This document shows, one piece after another, positions 55,060 to 64,000 of a stretch of DNA of 64,000 nucleotides. How positions within the stretch are numbered: position 1 is the first letter of the stretch; each line of letters begins with the position of its first letter. The notes beneath the pieces are model-generated. The model had not been told where the DNA came from. It ran no database searches and worked only from the letters and a program-made list of their open reading frames with translations. Made by a program: the position numbers and the translations under genes. Source of the DNA: Bradyrhizobium sp. CCBAU 53421. Lineage in GTDB: Bacteria; Pseudomonadota; Alphaproteobacteria; Rhizobiales; Xanthobacteraceae. Where the stretch lies: contig NZ_CP030047.1 in the NCBI RefSeq assembly GCF_015291625.1, positions 930,001 to 994,000 on the forward strand. Direction: 5' to 3'.

Positions 55060-56847
55060 ATGCCGACCTACAAAGCCCCCGTCGAAGACGTCAGCTTCCT
55101 CTTGAACGACGTTTTCCAGATTGATCGCTACGGCAATCTTCCCGGCTTCACCGATGCGTCGGCCGATGTACGCGAGGCGATCCTCGGCGAGGCCGCCAAG
55201 CTCAGCGAGGAGGTGCTGCAGCCGCTCAATCGCACGGGCGATCTCGAAGGCTGCAAGCGCAATGACGACGGCAGCGTCACCACGCCGAAGGGCTTCAAGG
55301 ACGCCTTCAAGCAGGTCGCCGAGGGCGGCTGGCTCGGCCTGTCGGCGCCGACCGAATTTGGCGGCCAGGGCCTGCCGGTGACGCTCTCGCAGGCGGTCAA
55401 CGAATTCCAGATCTCCGCCAACATGGCGTTCTCGATGTATGGCGGGCTGACCATGGGCGCGACCGCCGCGCTTTTGGTGCACGGCACCCCCGAGCAGAAG
55501 AAGACCTATGTGCCGAAGATGATCGCCGGCGAGTGGACCGGCACCATGAACCTGACCGAGCCGCAGTGCGGCACCGATCTCGGCCTGCTCCGCACCAAGG
55601 CGGTGCGCCAGGCCGACGGCAGCTTCAAGATCACCGGCACCAAGATCTTCATCTCCGCCGGCGAGCACGACCTCACTGAGAACATCGTCCATCTGGTGCT
55701 GGCCCGCATCGAAGGCGCGCCGGCCGGCATCAAGGGCGTCTCGTTGTTCGTCGTGCCGAAGGTGCTGGTCAATGCCGACGGCTCGCTCGGGGCGCGCAAC
55801 GGCGTCACCTGCGGCTCGATCGAGCACAAGATGGGCATCCACGGCAATTCCACCTGTGTGATGAACTACGACAACGCCACCGGCTGGCTGATCGGCGAAG
55901 AGAATAAGGGCATGCAGGGCATGTTCGTGATGATGAACGAGGCCCGCCTCGGCGTCGCCGTGCAAGGCCTCGCGCAGTCCGAGGTCGCCTATCAGAACGC
56001 TGTGGCCTATGCGCGCGAGCGTTTGCAGGGCCGTTCGCTGACCGGGGTCAAGGCAGCCGACAAGCCGGCGGATCCGATCATCGTGCATCCCGATGTTCGG
56101 CGCACGCTGCTCACCATCCGCGCCTTCAACGAGGCGGCGCGTGCCATGGTGGTGTGGACCGCGCTGAAGAGCGACGTCGCGCACCGCTCCAACGATCCGA
56201 AGGATCGCCAGGCCGCCGACGATCATATGGGCCTGATGACCCCGGTGCTGAAGGGCGTTCTGACCGACACCGGGTTCGCCAACACGGTTTCCGCGCAACA
56301 GATGTTCGGCGGCCACGGCTATATCGCCGAGCACGGCATGGAGCAGTTCGTGCGCGATGCCCGCATCGCAATGATCTATGAGGGCGCCAACGGCATCCAG
56401 GCGCTCGACCTGGTCGGCCGCAAGCTGCCGCGCGACGGCGGCCGTGCCGCGATGGCGTTCTTCGGCGAGGTCGGTGCCTTCGCCAAGGAGCATGGCGGCG
56501 ACGAGGCGATGAAGCCGTTCATCACCCCGCTCTCCACCGCGCTCGGCCATCTGCAGCAGGCCACCGGCTGGCTGATGCAGAACGCGCTGACCAAGCCCGA
56601 CAATGCCGGCGCCGCCGCGACCGACTACATGAAATTGTTCGGCCTCGTCGCGCTCGGCTACATGTGGGCCAAGATGGCCAAGGTGGCGCAGGACAAGGCC
56701 GCCGCCGGCACGACGCCCTATCTGAACACAAAGCTCGTGACCGGCCGCTTCTTCATGGAGAGGCTGCTGCCGGAGACCGCGGTGCATCTGGCCCGGATCC
56801 AGAGCGGCAGCGCCACCACGATGGAGCTGGCCGCGGAGGCGTTCTGA
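55060..56847 (+). CDS. acyl-CoA dehydrogenase with C-terminal extension
   Basis: This 595-residue flavoenzyme catalyses the first step of fatty acid beta-oxidation. It shows the N- and middle-domain signatures (LTEPQCGTDLGLLRTKA, KIFISAGEHDL), QMFGGHGYIAEHGMEQF and the catalytic base region YEGANGIQALDLVGRK. The C-terminal acyl-CoA dehydrogenase extension (GAAATDYMKLFGLVALGYMW) marks the long subgroup, which acts on longer or modified chains. ATG 55060 follows GGGAGATCAGC. Its stop codon is joined to a hairpin repeat, and a terminator follows. Confidence 0.93.
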   Translation: MPTYKAPVEDVSFLLNDVFQIDRYGNLPGFTDASADVREAILGEAAKLSEEVLQPLNRTGDLEGCKRNDDGSVTTPKGFKDAFKQVAEGGWLGLSAPTEFGGQGLPVTLSQAVNEFQISANMAFSMYGGLTMGATAALLVHGTPEQKKTYVPKMIAGEWTGTMNLTEPQCGTDLGLLRTKAVRQADGSFKITGTKIFISAGEHDLTENIVHLVLARIEGAPAGIKGVSLFVVPKVLVNADGSLGARNGVTCGSIEHKMGIHGNSTCVMNYDNATGWLIGEENKGMQGMFVMMNEARLGVAVQGLAQSEVAYQNAVAYARERLQGRSLTGVKAADKPADPIIVHPDVRRTLLTIRAFNEAARAMVVWTALKSDVAHRSNDPKDRQAADDHMGLMTPVLKGVLTDTGFANTVSAQQMFGGHGYIAEHGMEQFVRDARIAMIYEGANGIQALDLVGRKLPRDGGRAAMAFFGEVGAFAKEHGGDEAMKPFITPLSTALGHLQQATGWLMQNALTKPDNAGAAATDYMKLFGLVALGYMWAKMAKVAQDKAAAGTTPYLNTKLVTGRFFMERLLPETAVHLARIQSGSATTMELAAEAF

Positions 56848-56905
56848 AGCGTCTTCCAGCGAAGTGGAGACCGGTTCGCGTGAAGAAAACGCGTCAAACA
56901 AGAAA
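56848..56905 (+). repeat. hairpin repeat abutting a stop codon (copy B4, related subtype)
   Basis: It begins AGCGTCTTCCAGCGAAGTGG right after the TGA at 56845-56847 and ends AAAACGCGTCAAACAAG. The loop is GTTCGCGTG. It differs in sequence from copies B1-B3 but has the same place at a stop codon and the same AAACAAG tail. Confidence 0.75.
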
Positions 56906-56918
56906 GCCTTGAAAATTG

Positions 56919-56948
56919 CCGCCGCACCGCTGCGGCGGTGCTTCTTTC
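56919..56948 (+). terminator. intrinsic terminator before the thiolase gene
   Basis: CCGCCGCA and TGCGGCGG form a stem with loop CCGC, followed by TGCTTCTTT. It separates the dehydrogenase from the thiolase transcript. A TATATATTATG box (56951-56961) after it could serve as a new -10 for the thiolase. Confidence 0.65.
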
Positions 56949-56984
56949 CGTATATATTATGATCCTCATATCAAGGAGGGCGTC

Positions 56985-58193
<1,209 letters not shown>

Positions 58194-58211
58194 GGCGAGG
58201 GAGCGAGCAAC

Positions 58212-60425
58212 ATGGCTTACAAGAATTTCAAGTTCGACGTCGACGCCGACGGCATCGCGCTCGTCACCTGGGACATCCCGGGCCGCTCGATGAACGTGTT
58301 CGACGAGGTCTCGACCCAGGAGATCGGCGAGATCATCAAGCAGACGACCAGCGATGCCGCGATCAAGGGCGTCGTCATCACATCGGCCAAGGAGGCGTTC
58401 TGCGCCGGCGCCGACCTGTCGATGCTCGAGGGCATGAACCGCAGCTACGCGCAGCTCTTCAAGGAGAAGGGCGAGGAAGCCGCCAACCAGATGCTGTTCG
58501 AGCAGAGCCGCCAGATGTCGCTGTCGTTCCGCGCGATCGAGACCTCGGGCAAGCCGTGGGTCGCCGCGATCAACGGCCTCGCGCTCGGCGGCGGCTTCGA
58601 GGTCACGCTGGCCTGCCACTACCGCGTCGCGGCCGAGAACCCCAAGACTCGCCTCGGCCTGCCCGAGATCAAGGTCGGCCTGTTCCCCGGCGCCGGCGGC
58701 ACCCAGCGCGTGCCGCGCCTAGTGTCACCGCAGGACGCGATGCAGTTGCTGCTCAAGGGCGAGGCCGTCAACCTGACCCGAGCCAAGGCACTCAACCTGA
58801 TTCACGCCGTCGTGCCGGCGGCCGATCTGATCAAGGCCGCGAAGGACTGGATCAAGGGCGGCGGCAAGGCCGTCGCGCCGTGGGACGAGAAGGGCTTCAA
58901 GCTGCCCGGCGGCCCCGTCTTCTCCAAGATGGGCATGCAGATGTTCCCGGCCGGCAACGCGATCTACCGCCGCGAGACCTACGACAATTATCCGGCCGCG
59001 CGCGCCATCATGAGCTGCGTCTATGAGGGCCTGCAGCTGCCGATCGATGCCGCGCTGCGGGTCGAGTCGCGCTACTTCACCAAGGTCCTGCGCTCGAAGG
59101 AAGCGGCGGCGATGATCCGCTCGCTGTTCCTGTCGATGCAGGAACTGAACAAGGGCGCGCGCCGTCCGGCCAATGTGCCGCCGACCAAGGTCAAGAAGCT
59201 CGCCGTGATCGGCGCCGGCTTCATGGGCGCCAGCGTCGGCTATGTCTCGGCACAGGCCGGCATCGACGTCGTGCTTGTCGATCGCGACCAGGAAAGCGCC
59301 GACAAGGGCAAGGGCCACGCCAAGACCGTGGTCGACGGCCTCATCGCGAAGGGCCGGATGAAGCAGGAAGCCGGCGATGCCATCCTGGCGCGCATCTCGG
59401 CAACCGCGGACTACAACGTGATCAGGGATTGCGACCTCGTCATCGAGGCGGTGTTCGAGGATCGCAAGGTCAAGGCCGACACCTATGCCAAGGCGCAGCC
59501 GCTGCTGAAGGAGGGCGCGATCTTCGCCTCCAACACCTCGACCCTGCCGATCAACTCACTGGCCGAGGAGTTCAAGGACCAGGGCAAGTTCATCGGCATC
59601 CATTTCTTCTCGCCGGTCGAGAAGATGATGCTGGTCGAGATCATTCTCGGCAAGAACACCGGCGACGTCGCGCTGGCGACCGCGCTCGACTATGTCCGCG
59701 CGATCGGCAAGACGCCGATCGTGGTGAACGATTCCCGTGGCTTCTTCGCCAACCGCTGCGTGATGCGCTACATCTCCGAGGGCAACGAGATGCTGCTCGA
59801 AGGCGTGCCGCCGGCGATGATCGAGAACACCGCCAAGATGGCCGGCATGCCGGTCGGTCCGTTGTCGCTGCAGGACGAGGTCGCGCTCGATCTCGGTCTC
59901 AAGATTACCAAGGCGACCGAGGCCGATCTCGGCCCCAACGCGATCGACCAGGCGCAGAAAAAGCTGATGGTCGAGATGGTCGAGAAGCAGGGCCGCTTCG
60001 GCCGCAAGAACGGCAAGGGCTTCTACGACTATCCCGAGAAGGGCAAGGGTCAGAAGAGCCTGTGGCCGGGGCTTGCCAATCTGCAGCCCAAGCAGCTCGA
60101 TCCGGATACGCTCAGCGTCGAAGAACTGAAGCAACGCTTCCTGGTGGTGCAGGCGGTGGAAGCCGCGCGCACCGTCGAGGATCACGTCATCACCGATGTG
60201 CGCGAGGCGGATGTCGGCTCGATCCTCGGCTTCGGCTTCGCGCCGTTCACCGGCGGCGCGCTGTCCTATATCGACTTCATGGGCACCAAGAACTTCGTCG
60301 CGCTCTGCCACGCGTTCGAGAAGAAGTACGGTTCGCGCTTCACGCCGCCGAAGTTGCTCGAGGAGATGGCGGCCAAGGGCGAGACCTTCTACGGCCGCTT
60401 CCCGCCGAAGAAGCAGGCGGCGTAA
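58212..60425 (+). CDS. FadB-type 3-hydroxyacyl-CoA dehydrogenase / enoyl-CoA hydratase
   Basis: This 737-residue bifunctional protein hydrates enoyl-CoA and oxidises 3-hydroxyacyl-CoA. The N-terminal hydratase has [19 protein letters not shown] and [18 protein letters not shown] (about residues 118-165). The NAD-binding fold [20 protein letters not shown] begins near residue 333, and the C-terminal domain has [16 protein letters not shown] and [19 protein letters not shown] 58212 follows AGGGAG. It completes the beta-oxidation set with the dehydrogenase and thiolase. Confidence 0.95.
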   Translation: MAYKNFKFDVDADGIALVTWDIPGRSMNVFDEVSTQEIGEIIKQTTSDAAIKGVVITSAKEAFCAGADLSMLEGMNRSYAQLFKEKGEEAANQMLFEQSRQMSLSFRAIETSGKPWVAAINGLALGGGFEVTLACHYRVAAENPKTRLGLPEIKVGLFPGAGGTQRVPRLVSPQDAMQLLLKGEAVNLTRAKALNLIHAVVPAADLIKAAKDWIKGGGKAVAPWDEKGFKLPGGPVFSKMGMQMFPAGNAIYRRETYDNYPAARAIMSCVYEGLQLPIDAALRVESRYFTKVLRSKEAAAMIRSLFLSMQELNKGARRPANVPPTKVKKLAVIGAGFMGASVGYVSAQAGIDVVLVDRDQESADKGKGHAKTVVDGLIAKGRMKQEAGDAILARISATADYNVIRDCDLVIEAVFEDRKVKADTYAKAQPLLKEGAIFASNTSTLPINSLAEEFKDQGKFIGIHFFSPVEKMMLVEIILGKNTGDVALATALDYVRAIGKTPIVVNDSRGFFANRCVMRYISEGNEMLLEGVPPAMIENTAKMAGMPVGPLSLQDEVALDLGLKITKATEADLGPNAIDQAQKKLMVEMVEKQGRFGRKNGKGFYDYPEKGKGQKSLWPGLANLQPKQLDPDTLSVEELKQRFLVVQAVEAARTVEDHVITDVREADVGSILGFGFAPFTGGALSYIDFMGTKNFVALCHAFEKKYGSRFTPPKLLEEMAAKGETFYGRFPPKKQAA

Positions 60426-60469
60426 GCGCCGTCGTTTTTCAAAAGCGCGATGAGATAGCGAGGCCTCTC

Positions 60470-60615
60470 CTCTCCCTCTCCCCGTTCTTACGGGGAGGGG
60501 GTTGGGGTGAGGGGCTATCTGCGCGAGCTTGATGCAGCGAGTGTGCGGAGATTCCCCCTCACCCGGATTGCATCTGTCGATGCAATCCGACCTCTCCCCG
60601 CGCGCGGGGCGAGGT
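60470..60615. repeat. palindromic intergenic repeat after the FadB gene
   Basis: CTCCCTCTCCCCGTTCTTAC and CCGACCTCTCCCCGCGCGCG are the outer palindromes, with GGATTGCATCTGTCGATGCA in the middle. An AAAAGCGCGATGAGAT fragment just before it (60440-60456) matches the second hairpin of the stop-codon repeat. Confidence 0.78.
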
Positions 60616-60800
60616 GATGCGGAGTCCGCTCCTTGTCTTGAAGCAAAGTCATCGATCCGACTTGATCCTGCTCTGCGACGGTCATCGTGGTCAAAGTCCC
60701 GCCATGCTTGCTCCCAACTGGCACCATGCTGCTGGCATCACTCTTGCTCGTCGATCGGCAAGATGGTCGAAGGCGACGATCAGGGTTGGGGTGTCCTGCA
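60616..60800. other. intergenic region before a small membrane protein
   Basis: I see no gene or RNA here. It should hold the promoter of the small protein at 60801. Confidence 0.4.
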
Positions 60801-60998
60801 ATGCGTTCTGTGCTCAAGGAAGGTGCCGCTGAGGCCGCGGGCAGGCATTCCTTCCAGCTCTCGCCGCCGCGACGCTGGAAACCGCTGCGCTTGCGCGGCA
60901 AAGGCCCTTCCTGGATCGGCCTCGTGCTATTCGTTCTGGCCGTGGACCTTGTGCTCGCGGCGGCGGCGTGGAATGCCGTCGATTTCTTCCGCAATTGA
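60801..60998 (+). CDS. small single-pass membrane protein
   Basis: This 65-residue protein has a polar N-terminus and one transmembrane helix (WIGLVLFVLAVDLVLAAAAW, residues about 36-57) ending in NAVDFFRN. The first Met at 60801 follows GGGGTG. Its last 72 bases overlap the end of the minus-strand gene at 60927-61235. No family recognised. Confidence 0.5.
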   Translation: MRSVLKEGAAEAAGRHSFQLSPPRRWKPLRLRGKGPSWIGLVLFVLAVDLVLAAAAWNAVDFFRN

Positions 60999-61235
60999 GC
61001 CGTCATTGTCCGGCGAGAGCATGGCGCCGGCGAGATAGGCGATCTGGTTGAAGGCGAGGCAGGCGACCGCGATCGGGGCGCCGGTGGCAAATGCATAGCC
61101 GTCGGACTGGAGCACGATGGCGGCGAGCACCGCGATCAACGGCGACACCAGCATCAATGTCCAAACCCGAAAGTACAAACTGGTGGCCAGCCCAACCAGG
61201 GTGCTGGTCAATAAAAGCGTAAAGGCGATCGTCAC
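60927..61235 (-). CDS. hypothetical membrane protein
   Basis: This 102-residue protein has three predicted transmembrane segments (FTLLLTSTLVGLATSLYF, LMLVSPLIAVLAAIVLQ, APIAVACLAFNQIAYLAGAML). The N-terminal GTG at 61235 has no clear ribosome site. The charged C-terminus (EEIDGIPRRRREHKVHGQ) overlaps the opposite small gene. Function unknown. Confidence 0.55.
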   Translation of the reverse strand: MTIAFTLLLTSTLVGLATSLYFRVWTLMLVSPLIAVLAAIVLQSDGYAFATGAPIAVACLAFNQIAYLAGAMLSPDNDGSIAEEIDGIPRRRREHKVHGQNE

Positions 61236-61405
61236 ATTGTTGGACCAGTTGGAGCGGAGGGCGCGCCGCAGGTCATAGTCGGTCAGTTGGATCGCACGAA
61301 CAAGGACAGCTACGCCCTCAGCCGGAAGTACACCGACTTAGTCTTAATCGGTAGAATGCGGATTAAATTTGATTTGTTCCAGCGCGTGCCGAAAGTTTGC
61401 ACCGC

Positions 61406-62698
61406 TCATTTCTCCCTGAAGGCGCGGTGCACCTGGTCGGCCAGCGGCTTCATCAGATAGGACAACACGGTCCGCTCGCTGGTCGGGATGAAGACCTCGA
61501 CCGGCATGCCCGGCAGCAGATGCGCGGACGCGAGCTTGTTCAACTCCGACGGCGGAATCGCAATGCGCACAAGGAAGTAGGTCGGGGCCGTCTTGTCGTC
61601 ACGCGAGACGTCGGCGCCGATCCGGCTGACCTCGCCCTCGATCTCCGGCGTGGTGCGCTGGTTGAAATTGGTGAAGCGCAGCACCGCCGATGAGCTCAGC
61701 TTCACCTGGTCGATATCCTGCGGTGCAACATGAGTCTCCACGATCAGATTGTCCTGGTCGGGTACGATCGTCATGATGGTTTCGCCCGCCGCGATGACGC
61801 CGCCCTGGGTGTGGATGGTGAGATCGTGGACGACGCCGGCCTGCGGCGCGCGGATCTCAAGCTTCTCGGTCTGGTCCCTTGCGGTGACCTGCTTCTCGAT
61901 CGCGTCGGCATATTTGGCGCGGATGTCGGCGAGCTCCTTGGCGACGCCGGAGCGGAAATCCTGATCGACCTGCAGGATCTTCAGCTCGGTCTCCGAGATC
62001 TTGCCCTTGGCCTGCGCGATCGATGCGGTGAGCTGGCCGCGCTCGCCGAGCAGCCGCGCCGAATCCCGTTGCAGCGCGCTGAGGCGTGACAGCGAGACCA
62101 GGCGTTGCTCCCAGAGCTGCTGCACGCCGGTCAATTCGTTGGCGATCAAATCGGCTTCCTGCTTCTTGGCGCTCAGCTGGTCCTGCATGCCGCCGATCTG
62201 CTCCTTGAGCTGCGCGATCTGCTCCTTCAACTGCTGCTTCTGCCCGTCATTGGCGTCCTTGCGCAGCTGGAAGAACCGCCGCTCGCCCGAGACCACCGCC
62301 TGCGCCGCGGGATCGCCGAGCGACGCCACGCTGTCGGGGAATGCGACCTCGGCGTCGCCGTCGCGCTCGGCCTGCAGCCGCGCGCGGCGGGCCTCGAGCT
62401 CCCACAGGCTCTTCGTCACGGCGGTGAGATTGGCCTGCGCCACCGTCTCGTCCATCAGGATCAACAGATCGTCCTTGGCGACACGGCTGCCGTCCTCGAC
62501 CAGGAGCTTCTTGGCGACGCCGCCGGACGGGTGCTGCACCTTCTTGACGCTGGATTCGACCACCAGCGATCCCTGCGAGATGATCGCACCCGACATCTTG
62601 GTCGCCGCACCCATGATGCCGATGCTGGCGACGAGGAGCGCCGCGGCCATGACGACCGCCAGGATATGATGACGAACCGACTGCCGGGCGCTAGGCAT
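61406..62698 (-). CDS. HlyD-family type I secretion periplasmic adaptor
   Basis: This 430-residue membrane fusion protein has one transmembrane helix (HHILAVVMAAALLVASIGIMG), a biotinyl-lipoyl-like part (QGSLVVESSVKKVQHPSGG), a long coiled coil (residues about 95-255) and a beta-barrel with LEIRAPQAGVVHDLTIHTQGG and LLPGMPVEVFI. It links the inner-membrane ABC exporter to an outer-membrane TolC-like channel. Its ATG overlaps the ABC transporter stop by 8 bases, so they are one unit (PrtD/PrsE-like). Confidence 0.93.
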   Translation of the reverse strand: MPSARQSVRHHILAVVMAAALLVASIGIMGAATKMSGAIISQGSLVVESSVKKVQHPSGGVAKKLLVEDGSRVAKDDLLILMDETVAQANLTAVTKSLWELEARRARLQAERDGDAEVAFPDSVASLGDPAAQAVVSGERRFFQLRKDANDGQKQQLKEQIAQLKEQIGGMQDQLSAKKQEADLIANELTGVQQLWEQRLVSLSRLSALQRDSARLLGERGQLTASIAQAKGKISETELKILQVDQDFRSGVAKELADIRAKYADAIEKQVTARDQTEKLEIRAPQAGVVHDLTIHTQGGVIAAGETIMTIVPDQDNLIVETHVAPQDIDQVKLSSSAVLRFTNFNQRTTPEIEGEVSRIGADVSRDDKTAPTYFLVRIAIPPSELNKLASAHLLPGMPVEVFIPTSERTVLSYLMKPLADQVHRAFREK

Positions 62699-64000
62699 TT
62701 TGCCGGGGCTCCGCTTCCTTCTTGCGCTTGCGGCGCGCCGGGGCCGGTGCCGGCTCCGCGGCGGCTGCCGGCGCCGGCTGCGGCGCCTTCGGCACCAGCA
62801 AGGGCAGCACCGTCGCCGTGGTGCCGAATGCCTGCATCCGTCCCTCGTTCAGCACCAGCATGTGATCGACCGCCTGCAGCACTGCCGGACGATGCGCGAT
62901 CACCACCACGATGCCGCCGCGGGCGCGGACCCGCGCGATCGCGAGCGTGAGCGCGCGTTCGCCCTCGGAATCGAGGTTCGAGTTCGGCTCGTCGAGCACG
63001 ACCAGGAACGGATCGCCATAGAGCGCGCGGGCCAGCGCAATGCGCTGCCGCTGGCCGCCCGACAGCATCAGGCCGCCATCGCCCACTTCGGTCTCGTAGC
63101 CGTCCGGCAATCGCAGGATCAGTTCGTGGACACCGGCCTCGCGCGCGGCGGCGAGCAGCTTGCTGGCGTCGGGAGTGGCGTCGAAGCGGCAAATGTTCTC
63201 AGCCACCGTGCCGCGGAACAGCGCGACGTCCTGCGGCAGGTAACCGATCGACGGGCCAAGCGCGAGCGGATCCCATTGCGCCAGCGTGGCGCCGTCGATC
63301 CGGATCACGCCGCGCACCGGCGCGCCGATACCGACCAGCGCGCGCGCCAGGGTCGATTTGCCGGAGCCGCTCGGGCCGACGACGGCGACCGCATTGCCGG
63401 CACGCAGCGCGAAGCTCACCTCGTGCAGCACCACGGCATCTGTTGCCGGCGCGGTCAGGCTGATCGAGGTGACGCGAACCTCGTTCTTCGGCGCGGGCAA
63501 AGGCGTGAACGCCAGCCGCGACGGCACGGCCGTCAGGGCTTCGGCAAGCCGGCCCACGCTGGCGCGGACCGCGATGAAGCTGCGCCAGTTCGCGATCGCA
63601 AGCTCGATCGGCGCCAGCGCGCGGATCGAGAGGATGGTCGCCGCCAGCATGACACCGGCGGTCGCCTGCTGGTTGATCACGAGGTAGGCGCCGAGCGCCA
63701 GCACGCCGGATTGCAGGATCATGCGCAGGAAGCGCGAGGCGCTGCCGAAGGTCCCGGTCAGGTCGGAGGTCACACGTTGCGCATTGAGGTAGGCCTGCGT
63801 GCGCGCCGACCATAGTTCGCTCATCCGCCGCTGCATGCCAAGCGCGTGCACAACCGGCGCGTGGTGGAATGCGGTCTCCGCCATCTGCCGCCGCGACGAC
63901 GCGAGCGCCACCAGCGAGCGCGTCGGTGCGCGCGTGAACAGCTCGGCGGCGACCGTGATCAGCGCCAGTGCGACGGCGCCGCCGGCCACCGCCAGGCCCA
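62691..64000 (-). CDS. type I secretion ABC transporter (PrtD-like), cut by window edge
   Basis: Only the C-terminal part is visible (about 436 residues). It has the end of the transmembrane domain (GVLALGAYLVINQQATAGVML) and the ATPase domain: Walker A VVGPSGSGKST, signature LSGGQRQRIALARAL, Walker B FLVVLDEPNSNLD and H-loop IAHRP. The C-terminal tail is Pro/Ala- and Lys/Arg-rich (PAPAAAAEPAPAPARRKRKK). It exports RTX-type or similar proteins with the HlyD partner. The start lies beyond 64000. Confidence 0.93.
   Translation of the reverse strand, partial: GLAVAGGAVALALITVAAELFTRAPTRSLVALASSRRQMAETAFHHAPVVHALGMQRRMSELWSARTQAYLNAQRVTSDLTGTFGSASRFLRMILQSGVLALGAYLVINQQATAGVMLAATILSIRALAPIELAIANWRSFIAVRASVGRLAEALTAVPSRLAFTPLPAPKNEVRVTSISLTAPATDAVVLHEVSFALRAGNAVAVVGPSGSGKSTLARALVGIGAPVRGVIRIDGATLAQWDPLALGPSIGYLPQDVALFRGTVAENICRFDATPDASKLLAAAREAGVHELILRLPDGYETEVGDGGLMLSGGQRQRIALARALYGDPFLVVLDEPNSNLDSEGERALTLAIARVRARGGIVVVIAHRPAVLQAVDHMLVLNEGRMQAFGTTATVLPLLVPKAPQPAPAAAAEPAPAPARRKRKKEAEPRQNA

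Overview
This 64 kb window is high-GC alphaproteobacterial chromosome, most likely from a Bradyrhizobium-type member of the Nitrobacteraceae. I infer this from protein style, not from a database search. Supporting signs are a class I lysyl-tRNA synthetase, an HWE-family histidine kinase, a PodJ-like Sel1 protein, a ligase-associated DNA-repair module, a sequence matching the EcfG stress promoter, and many rhizobial palindromic intergenic repeats. No phage, plasmid, CRISPR, rRNA or tRNA signal was found.

Layout. 1-1.6 kb: minus-strand metal P-type ATPase operon (ATPase cut by the window edge, an HMA-like protein and a DUF5132-type protein). 1.8-4.4 kb: cytochrome P450, LuxR-type regulator and NTF2-like protein. 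4.5-6.1 kb: ECF sigma factor, DUF4142 protein and cupredoxin. 6.2-9.3 kb: LysR regulator divergent from a Rieske oxygenase whose stop codon is the exact insertion point of an IS5-family element. 9.4-13 kb: PHA-synthase-like hydrolase, RidA, a CDGSH/ferredoxin/CDGSH/truncated-globin fusion and an HxlR regulator. 13-21.9 kb: solute-binding proteins, HWE kinase, two divergent lipocalin-like proteins, a secreted protein behind an EcfG-type promoter, a KsdD-like flavoprotein, a ClpP-fold secreted protein and SCO. 22-28.5 kb: lysK, an IS110 element inside a palindromic repeat, class II aldolase, S24 repressor, DUF952 and pyrD. 28.6-31.1 kb: MATE exporter, MBL hydrolase and DUF6460.

31.2-40.5 kb: the four genes of the ligase-associated DNA damage module, split in two: exonuclease-ligase on the minus strand and Lhr-type helicase-phosphoesterase on the plus strand, separated by a TPR methyltransferase and an ABC binding protein. 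Ligase and helicase each carry an in-frame palindromic repeat insert. 40.7-49.8 kb: LysR/EamA pair, a frameshifted MBL gene, an NRAMP transporter, Lrp next to a dialkylglycine-decarboxylase-like enzyme, a TauE/TIGR02186 pair and a ClpP-fold protein. 49.9-54.9 kb: PodJ-like protein, then PadR divergent from an NTF2-like protein. 55-60.4 kb: fatty acid beta-oxidation genes (acyl-CoA dehydrogenase, thiolase, FadB type). 60.8-64 kb: two small membrane proteins and a type I secretion adaptor plus ABC transporter, the latter cut by the window edge.

The most unusual signals are: (i) hairpin repeats that begin at the base right after the stop codon of four unrelated genes; (ii) palindromic repeats translated in frame inside two partner DNA-repair enzymes; (iii) a five-part iron-sulfur/globin fusion; (iv) an IS110 noncoding end holding a near copy of its flanking target, a candidate bridge-RNA guide.
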